The position numbers were made by a program, and so were the translations under genes. The notes under the pieces are model-generated. The model saw only the letters and a program-made list of their open reading frames with translations, was not told where the DNA came from and searched no databases. Shown here piece by piece: positions 29,709 to 37,202 of a stretch of DNA of 39,821 nucleotides. The stretch is taken from positions 1 to 39,821 of the forward strand of contig JAFHCF010000139.1 in the NCBI GenBank assembly GCA_048497495.1, read 5' to 3'. Each line of letters begins with the position of its first letter. The first letter of the stretch is position 1. Source of the stretch: JAFHCF01 sp048497495 (GTDB taxonomy: Bacteria > Pseudomonadota > Alphaproteobacteria > Rhizobiales > Ancalomicrobiaceae).

Positions 29709-31625
29709 TTGAAGCAAGACCAGTTTCTCACCGTTCTCGGCCGCGAGGAGGCCCTCGCCCGCTTCGAGACCACGCTCGCCGCCCAGCCGGTCGGCCTGGA
29801 GACCGTGTCGCTGGCGCAGAGCCTCGGGCGGGTGGTGGCGGCCAATGTCGTCCCCTCGATCGACGTGCCGCCCTTCGACCGCTCGACCATGGACGGGATC
29901 GCGGTGCGCGCCGCCGACGTGGCCGAAGCCTCCGAGGCCGCGCCGGTGAGCCTGTTGCCGACCGGCGAGACCGTCGCCTGCGGCATCTCGCCGAGGATCG
30001 CGATCGAGCCCGGCCGCGCCACGGTGATCGCCACCGGCGGGCCGATCCCACGCGGCGCCGACGCCGTCGTGCCGGTGGAGATGACCGAGCCCGGCCCCGA
30101 CGGCACGATCCTGGTGCGCCGCGCCGTGGCGAGCGGGCAGAATCTCGCCTATGCCGGCTCGGATCTGGCGCGCGGCGAGGTGCTGCTGCGGCGCGGCTCG
30201 GTGGTCGGCTCCCGCGAGATCGGCATGATGGCGGCCTGCGGCATCGGCACGCTCGAGGTCTGCCGCCGACCGCGTGTCGCGGTGATCTCCACCGGCGACG
30301 AGTTGGTCGCCCCCGGCGCGCCGCTGCGCCCCGCCGCGATCTACGATTCGAACGGGCCGATCGTCGCCGCGGCGGTCACCGAGAACGGCGGCGAGGCGGT
30401 CGCCTGGGGGGCGATCCCGGACGACGAGGCGAAGCTCCGCGCCGCCCTCCACGAGGCGCTGGCGACCTGCGACATGGTCATCCTCTCCGGCGGCACCTCC
30501 AAGGGCGCCGGCGACTACACCGCCCGTCTGGTCGCCGAGCTGGGATCACCCGGCATCGTCGCCCACGGCGTGGCCCTGAAGCCGGGCAAGCCCCTGTGCC
30601 TGGCGGTGTGCGACGGCAAGGCGGTCGTGGTGCTGCCGGGTTTCCCGACCTCGGCGATGTTCACCTTCCACGAATTCGTGGTGCCGTCGCTGCGCCGGCT
30701 CGCCGGCCTTCCCGCCCGCGCCGAGGCCCGCCTCGACGCCACCGTGCCGGTTCGGGTGCCGTCGGATCGCGGCCGCACCGAATTCGTCATGGTGTCGCTC
30801 GGCGAGGGTCCCGACGGCGAGCGCATCGCCCATCCGGTGTTCAAGGGCTCCGGCTCGATCTCCGCCTTCGCCCAGGCCGACGGCTTCGTCCGCATCGACG
30901 CGCTCGCCGATCAGATGCCCGCCGGCACCATCAGCGAGGTGACGCTCTTCACCCCCGACGTGCGCATGCCCGATCTGGTGATCGCCGGCTCCCACTGCGT
31001 CGGCCTCGAGCCGGTGATCGACCGGCTGGCGGAGACCGGCATCACGTGCCGCGTCCTGGCGCTGGGCTCGCTCGGCGGGCTCCAGGCGGCGCGGCGCGGC
31101 GAATGCGACATCGCCCCGATCCACCTCTTCGACCCCGAGAGCGGCACCTACAACCGCGCCTGGCTCGACGACACGCTGGAACTGGTCGAGGGCTGGCGCC
31201 GGGTCCAGGGCATCGTCCACCGACGCGGTGACGCCCGCTTCGAGGGCAAGACGGTGGCGGAGGCGATCGAGGCGGCGGTCGCCGATCCGACCTGCCTGAT
31301 GGTCAATCGCAACCAGGGCGCCGGCACCCGCATCCTGCTCGACGGCCTCCTCGGCGGGCGCCGGCCGGAGGGCTGGCTCAACCAGCCGCGCTCCCACTCG
31401 GCGGTCGCCGCCGCCGTCGCCCAAGGCCGCGCCGACTGGGGCATGGCGATCGAGGCGGTCGCCCTGCCCTACGGCCTCGGCTTCCTGCCCCACGGCGACG
31501 AGCACTACGACTTCGCGGTGGTGAAGGCGCGACGCGCCCGCCCGGCGGTCGCGGCCTTCCTCGCGGCGCTGGCGAACGAGGATGTGCGGAAGGAATTGGT
31601 GAAGCTCGGCTTCCGCCCGGCGTGA
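29709..31625 (+). CDS. moeA: MoeA molybdenum/tungsten insertase fused to a PBP-like domain
   Basis: The 638-residue protein joins two parts. Residues 1-415 form a complete MoeA: PPFDRSTMDGIAVRAAD (54-70), PIPRGADAVVPVE, the GENLA-like GQNLAYAGSDLARGE, STGDELV, the molybdopterin loop GGTSKGAGDY (261-270) and LPGFPTSAM. MoeA inserts the metal into adenylated molybdopterin. Residues about 423-630 are a periplasmic-binding-protein-like domain (DLVIAGSHCVGLEPVIDRL, CDIAPIHLFDPESGTYN, MVNRNQGAGTRILLD) without a signal peptide, so it should sense a ligand in the cytoplasm, possibly oxyanion. This MoeA-PBP architecture is known in archaea and bacteria with tungsten or molybdenum enzymes. The TTG start at 29709 follows a strong GAGGAG (29695-29700). 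Confidence 0.9.
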   Translation: MKQDQFLTVLGREEALARFETTLAAQPVGLETVSLAQSLGRVVAANVVPSIDVPPFDRSTMDGIAVRAADVAEASEAAPVSLLPTGETVACGISPRIAIEPGRATVIATGGPIPRGADAVVPVEMTEPGPDGTILVRRAVASGQNLAYAGSDLARGEVLLRRGSVVGSREIGMMAACGIGTLEVCRRPRVAVISTGDELVAPGAPLRPAAIYDSNGPIVAAAVTENGGEAVAWGAIPDDEAKLRAALHEALATCDMVILSGGTSKGAGDYTARLVAELGSPGIVAHGVALKPGKPLCLAVCDGKAVVVLPGFPTSAMFTFHEFVVPSLRRLAGLPARAEARLDATVPVRVPSDRGRTEFVMVSLGEGPDGERIAHPVFKGSGSISAFAQADGFVRIDALADQMPAGTISEVTLFTPDVRMPDLVIAGSHCVGLEPVIDRLAETGITCRVLALGSLGGLQAARRGECDIAPIHLFDPESGTYNRAWLDDTLELVEGWRRVQGIVHRRGDARFEGKTVAEAIEAAVADPTCLMVNRNQGAGTRILLDGLLGGRRPEGWLNQPRSHSAVAAAVAQGRADWGMAIEAVALPYGLGFLPHGDEHYDFAVVKARRARPAVAAFLAALANEDVRKELVKLGFRPA

Positions 31626-31637
31626 CGGAAATTCGTG

Positions 31638-31667
31638 GGGCGCGATGGCCGAAGGCGTATCGCGCCC
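31638..31667. repeat. GGGCGCGAT...ATCGCGCCC palindrome, terminator-like
   Basis: Nine-base arms enclose a small GCC-GAA-GGC inner stem. Shape and core (CGAAGGCGTAT) match the two palindromes inside the inverted repeat at 1-139. It lies between the convergent moeA fusion (ends 31625) and the modE-like gene (ends 31677) and probably acts as a two-way terminator. Confidence 0.6.
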
Positions 31668-31676
31668 GACCGCTCC

Positions 31677-32048
31677 TCAACAGCCGTCGTCGACCCCGTC
31701 CTGGGCGTCCGGCGCCGCCATCAGGACCTCGAGCGCGGCGACGTGGGGGCCGGCGGCTTCCTCGGTCGCGGCGAGCAGCGCCCGGTAGCGCGCCACCACC
31801 TCGCGGCCGAGTTCGGTGAGGCTGGCGCCCCCGCCCCCGCTGCCGCCCGTATGGCCCTCGACCAGCGGCCGGCCGAAGGCCTTGTTGAGATGGTCGGCGA
31901 GTTCCCAGGCGCGCCGATAGGTCATGCCGAGGGCGCGCCCGGCGGCCGAGATCGAGCCGGTCTCGCCGATCGCCTCGAGCAGCGCGATCTTGCCGTGGCC
32001 GACACGGGTGTCGGCGTCGAGTTTGAGGAAGAGGCGGATGGCGATCAT
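31677..32048 (-). CDS. ModE-type single-domain transcription regulator
   Basis: The 123-residue protein is the N-terminal winged helix-turn-helix domain of ModE with no molybdate-binding TOBE/MOP domains. Visible are IALLEAIGETGSISAAGRAL, GMTYRRAWELADHLNKAFGR and LVEGHTGGSGGGGASLTELG, the last two being hallmark ModE segments. Full ModE (about 260 residues) represses or activates molybdenum genes in response to molybdate; the one-domain form must sense the metal by other means or through a partner, possibly the PBP-like part of the neighbouring MoeA fusion. It is divergent from aorA, whose upstream region holds a ModE-box-like repeat. ATG at 32048 with GGGAG upstream. Confidence 0.88.
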   Translation of the reverse strand: MIAIRLFLKLDADTRVGHGKIALLEAIGETGSISAAGRALGMTYRRAWELADHLNKAFGRPLVEGHTGGSGGGGASLTELGREVVARYRALLAATEEAAGPHVAALEVLMAAPDAQDGVDDGC

Positions 32049-32437
32049 GACGTCTCCCGGTCTTTCCGCCGCGGCGGTCGCCCTCGAAACGGGCCCGAAC
32101 CCCTCGGATCGAGCCGTGGCGTCGAGCCCCGACCTTAATCGAATCGGCGTCGAAACGAAGCCTCCGTGTTGTCGCTCCGCCGTCCCTGTCGATGACGAAA
32201 AATTGCCATTTGGGACAATTGCAAAGCACTTGCCCGGCGTGATGAATTGGAAGAACTTAAATCCATTCGATCGAAACAACCGCTATACGACAAAAAACAT
32301 AACGCGAAGCGAGGTCCCGTTCAACCGTAATCTTCCAGACTATTCGACGTAAAAATCAGATTTGATGCCGGTGTCGAGACGAGAATATCACACTCGTTCG
32401 TACCCGCATCTACCGGTCCCAAGGGAGGGCGCTCGGC
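32049..32437 (+). promoter_or_regulatory. AT-richer intergenic region upstream of aorA, with promoter candidate
   Basis: This 389-base gap between the divergent modE-like gene and aorA is clearly more AT-rich than its surroundings, from about 32190 to 32400, and contains no gene. A promoter candidate for aorA is TTGATG (32362-32367), 17 bases, ATATCA (32385-32390), with the ATG at 32438 and an AAGGGAGGG ribosome-binding site. The -10 match is imperfect. The ModE-like site at 32281-32304 ends about 57 bases upstream of the -35, a position suited to activation rather than blocking. Confidence 0.35.
32281..32304. promoter_or_regulatory. ModE-box-like inverted repeat
   Basis: CGCTATA (32281-32287) and CATAACG (32298-32304) are imperfect inverted half-sites (five of seven positions symmetrical) spaced by ten bases. 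The known ModE operator has half-sites close to CGTTATA and TATAACG at comparable spacing. The site is next to the modE-like gene and upstream of aorA, in the AT-rich part of the gap. Confidence 0.5.
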
Positions 32438-32914
32438 ATGATGAATTCACTGCACATCGACGCTTCGAAGTGCACGGGTTGTCTCCAGTGTGAGATGGCC
32501 TGTTCGTTCGAGAATTACGGCGTCTTCGCCACTTCGAAATCGCGCATCAAGGTCTTCGACTTCCACGCGACCGGCCGCAAGGTGCCCTATACCTGCACCC
32601 AGTGCGATGAAGCCTGGTGCATGCACGCCTGCCCGGTCGGCGCCATCTCCGCCGATGCCAAGACCGGCGCCAAGATCGTCAACGAGACCACCTGCGTCGG
32701 CTGCAAGGTCTGCACCATCGCCTGCCCCTTCGGCACCATCAACTACGTCGCCGAGACCGGCAAGGTGCAGAAATGCGACCTGTGCGCCGGCGAACCGGCC
32801 TGCGCCGACGCCTGCCCGACCGGTGCGATCACCTTCGTCGATTCGAACTGGACCGGCCTCGACCGCATGAAGTCGTGGGCCGAGAAGCTCGACACCCAGC
32901 CGGCCAACGCCTGA
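32438..32914 (+). CDS. aorA: AorA: ferredoxin-like electron-transfer subunit with four [4Fe-4S] motifs
   Basis: The 158-residue protein has exactly 16 cysteines in four groups: Cys 12, 15, 18, 22; 53, 56, 61, 65; 86, 89, 92, 96; and 113, 116, 122, 126. This is the layout of HycB/DmsB-type ferredoxin subunits. It carries electrons between the pterin enzyme encoded next and the FAD protein. In Aromatoleum aromaticum the homologous AorA forms the core of a filament decorated with AorB. No signal peptide is present. It starts the aor operon; ATGATG at 32438, so the first or second Met may be used. aorB follows 17 bases after the stop. Confidence 0.9.
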   Translation: MMNSLHIDASKCTGCLQCEMACSFENYGVFATSKSRIKVFDFHATGRKVPYTCTQCDEAWCMHACPVGAISADAKTGAKIVNETTCVGCKVCTIACPFGTINYVAETGKVQKCDLCAGEPACADACPTGAITFVDSNWTGLDRMKSWAEKLDTQPANA

Positions 32915-32931
32915 GACGAGGAGGATCCACA

Positions 32932-34779
32932 ATGTCCTGGCAACGTAAGATCCTGCGCGTCGACCTGACCGCCGGCACCTGCACCCCCGAAGACCTCAAC
33001 ATGGAATGGGCGCTCGACTATCTCGGCTCCCGTGGTCTCGGCACCAAGTACTTCACCGAGGAAGTCGGCGCCAAGGTCGACCCCCTGTCGCCGGCCAACA
33101 AGCTGATCTTCGCCACCGGGCCGCTCACCGGCACCATGGCCTCGACCGGCGGCCGCTACACCGTCGTCACCAAGGGCCCGCTCACCGGCGCCATCGCCTG
33201 CTCCAACTCGGGCGGCTATTGGGGCGCCGAGCTGAAGATGGCCGGCTGGGACATGATCATCCTGGAAGGCAAGTCGCCGAAGCCGGTCTATCTCCACATC
33301 GAGAACGACGCCGTCGAGATCGTCGACGCCGCCGAGATCTGGGGCGGCACGGTGTGGCACACCGAGGAATTCCTCAAGGCCAAGCATCAGGATCCGCTGA
33401 TGCGGGTGTCGTCCTGCGGCCGTTCCGCCGAGACCGGCTGCCTCTACGCGGCGGTGGTCAACGATCTCCACCGCGCCGCCGGCCGCTCCGGCGTCGGCAC
33501 CGTGATGGCGTCGAAGAACCTCAAGGCGATCGCCGTGCGCGGCACCAAGGGCGTCGTCACCGTCAAGGACCCCAAGGCCTTCATGGCGGCGGCCAAGGCG
33601 GCCAAGAAGGTGCTCGCCGACAACGCCGTCACCGGCCAGGGCCTGCCCGCCTACGGCACCCAGGTGTTGATGAACGTGATCAACGAGATCGGCGCCCTGC
33701 CGACCCGCAATCACAAGGACAGCCAGTTCGAGGGCGCCCGCGACATCTCCGCCGAGGCCATGGGCGAGAAGCGCAAGACCGACGGCAAGGCCAACCTGAT
33801 CACCAACCAGGCCTGCTTCGGCTGCACCATCGCCTGCGGTCGCATCAGCCAGCTCGACAAGACCCACTTCACGGTGGTCAACCAGCCGCAGTACTGGGGC
33901 GCCTCCGGCGGCCTCGAATACGAGGCGGCCTGGGCGCTCGGCGCCGCCAACGGCGTCAAGGATCTCGAGGCCCTGACCTACGCCAACTTCCTCTGCAACG
34001 AGGACGGCTTCGACCCGATCTCCTTCGGCGCGACCGTCGGCGCGGTGATGGAACTCTACGAGATGGGCGTGCTCACCAAGGAGCAGATCGGCATCGAGGC
34101 GCCGTTCGGCTCGGCCGAGGCCCTCACCTTCCTCGCCGAGAAGGTCGCCAAGGGCGAGGGCTTCGGTAGGGAAGTCGCCATGGGCTCCAAGCGGCTGACC
34201 GAGAAATACGGCCATCCGGAGCTGTCGATGTCGGTCAAGGGCCAGGAATTCCCGGCCTACGACGCGCGCGGCATCCAGGGCATGGGCCTGACCTACGCCA
34301 CCTCCAACCGCGGCGCCTGCCACTTGCGCAGCTACACCGTGGCCTCGGAAGTGCTGGGCATCCCGATCAAGACCGACCCGCTGGCGACCGACGGCAAGGC
34401 GGGCCTGGTCAAGGCCTTCCAGGACGCCACCGCGATCTTCGACTCGGCCGGCATCTGCCTGTTCACCTCCTTCGCCTGGACGCTGACGGACGTCGCGCCC
34501 CAGCTTCAGGCGGCCTGCGAGGGCGACTGGAGCCTCGAGAACCTGGAGAAGGTCGGCGAGCGGATCTGGAACATGGAGCGCATGTTCAACAACGCCGCCG
34601 GCTTCACCTCGAAGGACGACAACCTGCCCAAGCGCCTGATGACCGAGGGCGCCAAGTCCGGACCGGCCAAGGGCCTGACCAGCGGCCTCGACAAGATGCT
34701 GCCGGAATACTACGCGCTGCGCGGTTGGACGCCCGACGGCGTGCCGACCAACGAGACCCGGGTCCGCCTCGGTCTGTGA
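32932..34779 (+). CDS. aorB: AorB: tungsten/molybdenum aldehyde:ferredoxin oxidoreductase
   Basis: The 615-residue protein is of normal AOR length. It oxidises aldehydes to carboxylic acids at a bis-metallopterin centre and can run in reverse with low-potential donors. The proximal [4Fe-4S] ligands are Cys 295, 298 and 302 (CFGCTIAC) and Cys 509 (DSAGIC), matching the spacing of the Pyrococcus enzyme. Other family segments are FATGPLTGT, GGRYTVVTKGPLTG, SNSGGYWGAELK, AAGRSGVGTVMASKNLKAI and GGLEYEAAWALG. The metal in vivo cannot be told from sequence; enzymes of this family usually carry tungsten. No signal peptide. ATG at 32932 with GAGGAGG upstream. Confidence 0.95.
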   Translation: MSWQRKILRVDLTAGTCTPEDLNMEWALDYLGSRGLGTKYFTEEVGAKVDPLSPANKLIFATGPLTGTMASTGGRYTVVTKGPLTGAIACSNSGGYWGAELKMAGWDMIILEGKSPKPVYLHIENDAVEIVDAAEIWGGTVWHTEEFLKAKHQDPLMRVSSCGRSAETGCLYAAVVNDLHRAAGRSGVGTVMASKNLKAIAVRGTKGVVTVKDPKAFMAAAKAAKKVLADNAVTGQGLPAYGTQVLMNVINEIGALPTRNHKDSQFEGARDISAEAMGEKRKTDGKANLITNQACFGCTIACGRISQLDKTHFTVVNQPQYWGASGGLEYEAAWALGAANGVKDLEALTYANFLCNEDGFDPISFGATVGAVMELYEMGVLTKEQIGIEAPFGSAEALTFLAEKVAKGEGFGREVAMGSKRLTEKYGHPELSMSVKGQEFPAYDARGIQGMGLTYATSNRGACHLRSYTVASEVLGIPIKTDPLATDGKAGLVKAFQDATAIFDSAGICLFTSFAWTLTDVAPQLQAACEGDWSLENLEKVGERIWNMERMFNNAAGFTSKDDNLPKRLMTEGAKSGPAKGLTSGLDKMLPEYYALRGWTPDGVPTNETRVRLGL

Positions 34780-34801
34780 GCGGCGGCTCTCACCGGATCG
34801 A

Positions 34802-34951
34802 CCGCGAGGAAATGTCCTCGCGGCCGTGACCGACCGCCGGGTTTCCCCGAGTTCCGTTCGCGGAACGAGCCCCGGCGCACGGACCCTCGAGCCCGAAGAC
34901 GGCCCGGGTCCGGCAAGAGAGGGAGATCGCGCCGCCCGCGACCTCCCTCTC
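34802..34951 (+). promoter_or_regulatory. Three stem-loops between aorB and aorC
   Basis: The 261-base gap after aorB holds three perfect or near-perfect stems: CCGCGAGGA/TCCTCGCGG (34802-34810 with 34815-34823), GTTCCG-TTCG-CGGAAC (34851-34866, with the stable TTCG tetraloop), and GAGAGGGAG with CTCCCTCTC (34917-34925 with 34943-34951) plus an inner TCGC/GCGA. No T-run follows the first, so partial termination, processing or mRNA stabilisation are the likely roles. No gene is present in the gap. Confidence 0.55.
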
Positions 34952-35040
34952 CTTCTCGATTCCCTTCATCGACGATGCGACCGACCGAGGCGGCCGAGAC
35001 CGCCCGTGCCTCGTCCGAACCAACGATCCGGGAGCGCCCC

Positions 35041-36354
35041 ATGAGACACGTCATCCTCGGCAACGGACCGACCGGTGTCGTCGCCGCCGAGACCATCCGC
35101 AAGAAGCGCCCGAACGACGAGATCGTCATCGTCGGCGACGAGCACGAGCGCCCCTATTCGCGGATGGCCATCCCCTATCTGCTCGAGGGCAAGATCGCCG
35201 AGAGCGGCACGCTGCTGCGCCACGACATGCACCATTGGCAGAAGCACCGCATCGACCTGCTGGAGGCGCGCGCCACCGCCATCGACGGCGTCGCCAAGCG
35301 CGTCACCCTGTCGAACGGCGATACCCTCGCCTACGACCGGCTGCTGATCGCCACCGGCTCGCGGCCGGTGCGCCCGCCGATCCCCGGCATGGACCTCGAC
35401 GACGTGGTGTCGTGCTGGACCCTCGAGGACGCCCGCAAGATCCAGGATCGCCTGCGCCCCGGCGCCAAGGTGCTGCAGATGGGCGCCGGCTTCATCGGCA
35501 TGATCATCATGGAGGCGATCGCCACCACGGTGAACCAGACCGGCGGCAAGCTCACCGTCGTCGAGATGGGCGACCGCGTCGTGCCGCGCATGATGACGCC
35601 GCGCGCCTCGTCCCTCATCGCCGAATGGAGCGAGAAGGCCGGCGTCGAGATCCTGACCTCGACCAAGGTCGCCGCGATCGACGCCTACAAGCCGCCGGGC
35701 GGCCTCTTCACCTCGGTGTTCAAGCAGAAGCAGCCCAAGGACCGCGTTTCCGTCACCTTCGGCGACGGCTCGACCCGCAGCTTCGACTTCGTCATCTGCG
35801 CCACCGGCGTCGCCCCGGTCACCGACTATCTCGCCGGATCGGGCGTCGAGATCGGCAAGCTCGGCGGCATCGTCGTCGACGCCCGCATGCAGACGACCGC
35901 CCCCGACGTCTACGCCGCCGGCGACTGCACCGAATCGCGCGACTTCTCCACCGGCGAGGCGATGGTCAACGCCATCCAGCCCAACGCCGCCGATCAGGCG
36001 CTGGTCGCCGGCGCCAACATGGCCGGCGGCGACGCCCGCACCCTCGGCGGCCTCCGGATGAACGTGCTCGAGACCTTCGGCCTGGTCTCCACCTCCTACG
36101 GCCAATGGTGGGGCGCGGAGGGCGGCGAGCACGTCGAGGCGATCGACGCCGAGGAGTACCGCTACCTGCGCCTGGAGTTCCTCGCCGACAAGGTGATCGG
36201 CGCCACGGTGGTCGGCCGCACCGACCACATCGGGGCGCTGCGCGGCCTGATCCAGACCGGGGTGCGGCTCACCCCGGAGTGGAAGGCGCGGCTCTTCGCC
36301 GATCCCAACAAGTTCATGGACGCCTATCTCGCCTGCGCCCAGGCGGCGGCCTGA
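35041..36354 (+). CDS. aorC: AorC: FAD-dependent NAD(P)H oxidoreductase subunit
   Basis: The 437-residue protein is a two-Rossmann-fold pyridine nucleotide-disulfide oxidoreductase-type flavoprotein. The FAD-binding motif GNGPTGVVAAE begins at residue 7, the first ATG motif is LLIATGSRPVRPP, the NAD-binding motif is MGAGFIGMIIMEA, and FAD contact continues in YAAGDCTE. It lacks a redox-active Cys pair. Together with AorA and AorB it should transfer electrons to NAD+. In Aromatoleum a homologous FAD subunit caps the AorAB filament. Conserved sequence begins at 35041, with GGGAG upstream. Confidence 0.88.
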   Translation: MRHVILGNGPTGVVAAETIRKKRPNDEIVIVGDEHERPYSRMAIPYLLEGKIAESGTLLRHDMHHWQKHRIDLLEARATAIDGVAKRVTLSNGDTLAYDRLLIATGSRPVRPPIPGMDLDDVVSCWTLEDARKIQDRLRPGAKVLQMGAGFIGMIIMEAIATTVNQTGGKLTVVEMGDRVVPRMMTPRASSLIAEWSEKAGVEILTSTKVAAIDAYKPPGGLFTSVFKQKQPKDRVSVTFGDGSTRSFDFVICATGVAPVTDYLAGSGVEIGKLGGIVVDARMQTTAPDVYAAGDCTESRDFSTGEAMVNAIQPNAADQALVAGANMAGGDARTLGGLRMNVLETFGLVSTSYGQWWGAEGGEHVEAIDAEEYRYLRLEFLADKVIGATVVGRTDHIGALRGLIQTGVRLTPEWKARLFADPNKFMDAYLACAQAAA

Positions 36355-36486
36355 CGACGGGGCGGCGCGGGATCCGGTTCGATCTCGTGGGCCCCTTGAT
36401 CGGCGCGGCGACCGCGCCATCTTCATCGATGACGGGACGATGGACCGCCGCGACGACGACCGGCGGCGGAACCGAGGAGGAGCGGG

Positions 36487-36789
36487 ATGATCCATGCCCT
36501 GCCGATGAGAGGGTTGGTGCCGGAGACCGGCCGAACCATCTCGATCACCTTCAAGCTCTTCGCGCTGCTCTCCGGCTATCTGCCGCAGGGGGCGAGCCGC
36601 AACGAAATCCGCCTCTCGGTGCCCGAGGGCACCACGTCGGGCGCGATCATCGCCGCCCTCGACCTGCCGGTGGCGCTCTGCGCCCTGGTCATCGTCAACG
36701 GCCTCTTCGTGCCGCCCGAGGCCCGCGCCACCCAGGCGCTCGTCGACGGCGACACCCTGGCGATCTGGCCACCGATCGCCGGTGGCTGA
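36487..36789 (+). CDS. MoaD-type sulfur carrier protein
   Basis: A 100-residue MoaD-family protein with a beta-grasp fold: ISITFKLFALLSGYLPQG, IRLSVPEGTTSGAIIAALDL, and the C-terminal LVDGDTLAIWPPIAGG ending in the Gly-Gly that is adenylated and thiocarboxylated to feed sulfur into molybdopterin. It differs from housekeeping MoaD by a longer N-terminus. Its place 132 bases after aorC suggests a dedicated role for the Aor enzyme, as MoaD-like genes accompany aor operons elsewhere. ATG at 36487 follows GAGGAGGAG. Confidence 0.85.
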   Translation: MIHALPMRGLVPETGRTISITFKLFALLSGYLPQGASRNEIRLSVPEGTTSGAIIAALDLPVALCALVIVNGLFVPPEARATQALVDGDTLAIWPPIAGG

Positions 36790-37129
36790 ACTCGACCCTC
36801 CCCCCCGAGGTGACTTACCCCCGGTTCCATCGGAACCGGGGGTCTTCCTCTTTCGCTACGAGATGGCGCTGACGGCGGCCGAACTCCATCGCCTCGCCGT
36901 ACATCTGCCCGGTGGCGAAAACCTCACGCCCGAGCCGCGCCGCGTCGCCGCCGATCTCGGTGACGGCCGCGCCTGGTCGATCTCCCTCGGCCCGGAACGC
37001 GCCCGCCGCATCGCGATGCTGAGTTTCCCGATCACCGACGCCGAGATCCGCCTCACCGGTTTCGCGCCCGTCGAGAAAGACGCCTTCCTCACCCGCTTCC
37101 ACACCGTATTCCGCAAGGGCGGCGGCTGA
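36782..37129 (+). CDS. Hypothetical protein at the end of the aor operon
   Basis: A frame of 115 codons from a GTG at 36782 that overlaps the last eight bases of the moaD-like gene. The body (GVFLFRYEMALTAAELHRLA, PRRVAADLGDGRAWSISLGP and FAPVEKDAFLTRFHTVF) reads as a genuine small cytoplasmic protein. I do not recognise the family. A 12-bp perfect palindrome (36817-36843) lies inside the first 20 codons; if it is a terminator, an ATG at 36863 (88 residues) could be the start of a separately expressed protein. The overlapping start favours coupling to moaD. A role in the aldehyde oxidoreductase system is only inferred from position. Confidence 0.6.
   Translation: MAELDPPPRGDLPPVPSEPGVFLFRYEMALTAAELHRLAVHLPGGENLTPEPRRVAADLGDGRAWSISLGPERARRIAMLSFPITDAEIRLTGFAPVEKDAFLTRFHTVFRKGGG
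36817..36843 (+). repeat. 12-bp perfect stem-loop
   Basis: ACCCCCGGTTCC and GGAACCGGGGGT flank a 3-base ATC. It sits 28 bases after the moaD-like stop and is followed by CTTCCTCTTTCG. It could be a terminator or attenuator, or simply part of the coding sequence of the small gene at 36782-37129. Confidence 0.6.
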
Positions 37130-37149
37130 GAGGCGGCCTGGACCGGTCG

Positions 37150-37183
37150 CCGAGCCGCACGAGCCGAACCGGACCCGGCTCGG
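37150..37183. terminator. Convergent stem-loop
   Basis: CCGAGCCG (37150-37157) pairs with CGGCTCGG (37176-37183) in the 73-base gap between the small gene of the aor operon and the convergent sulfotransferase gene. The loop is long (18 bases) and no T-run follows. Confidence 0.35.
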
Positions 37184-37202
37184 AGCGCCTCGCCGCAGGC
37201 CG

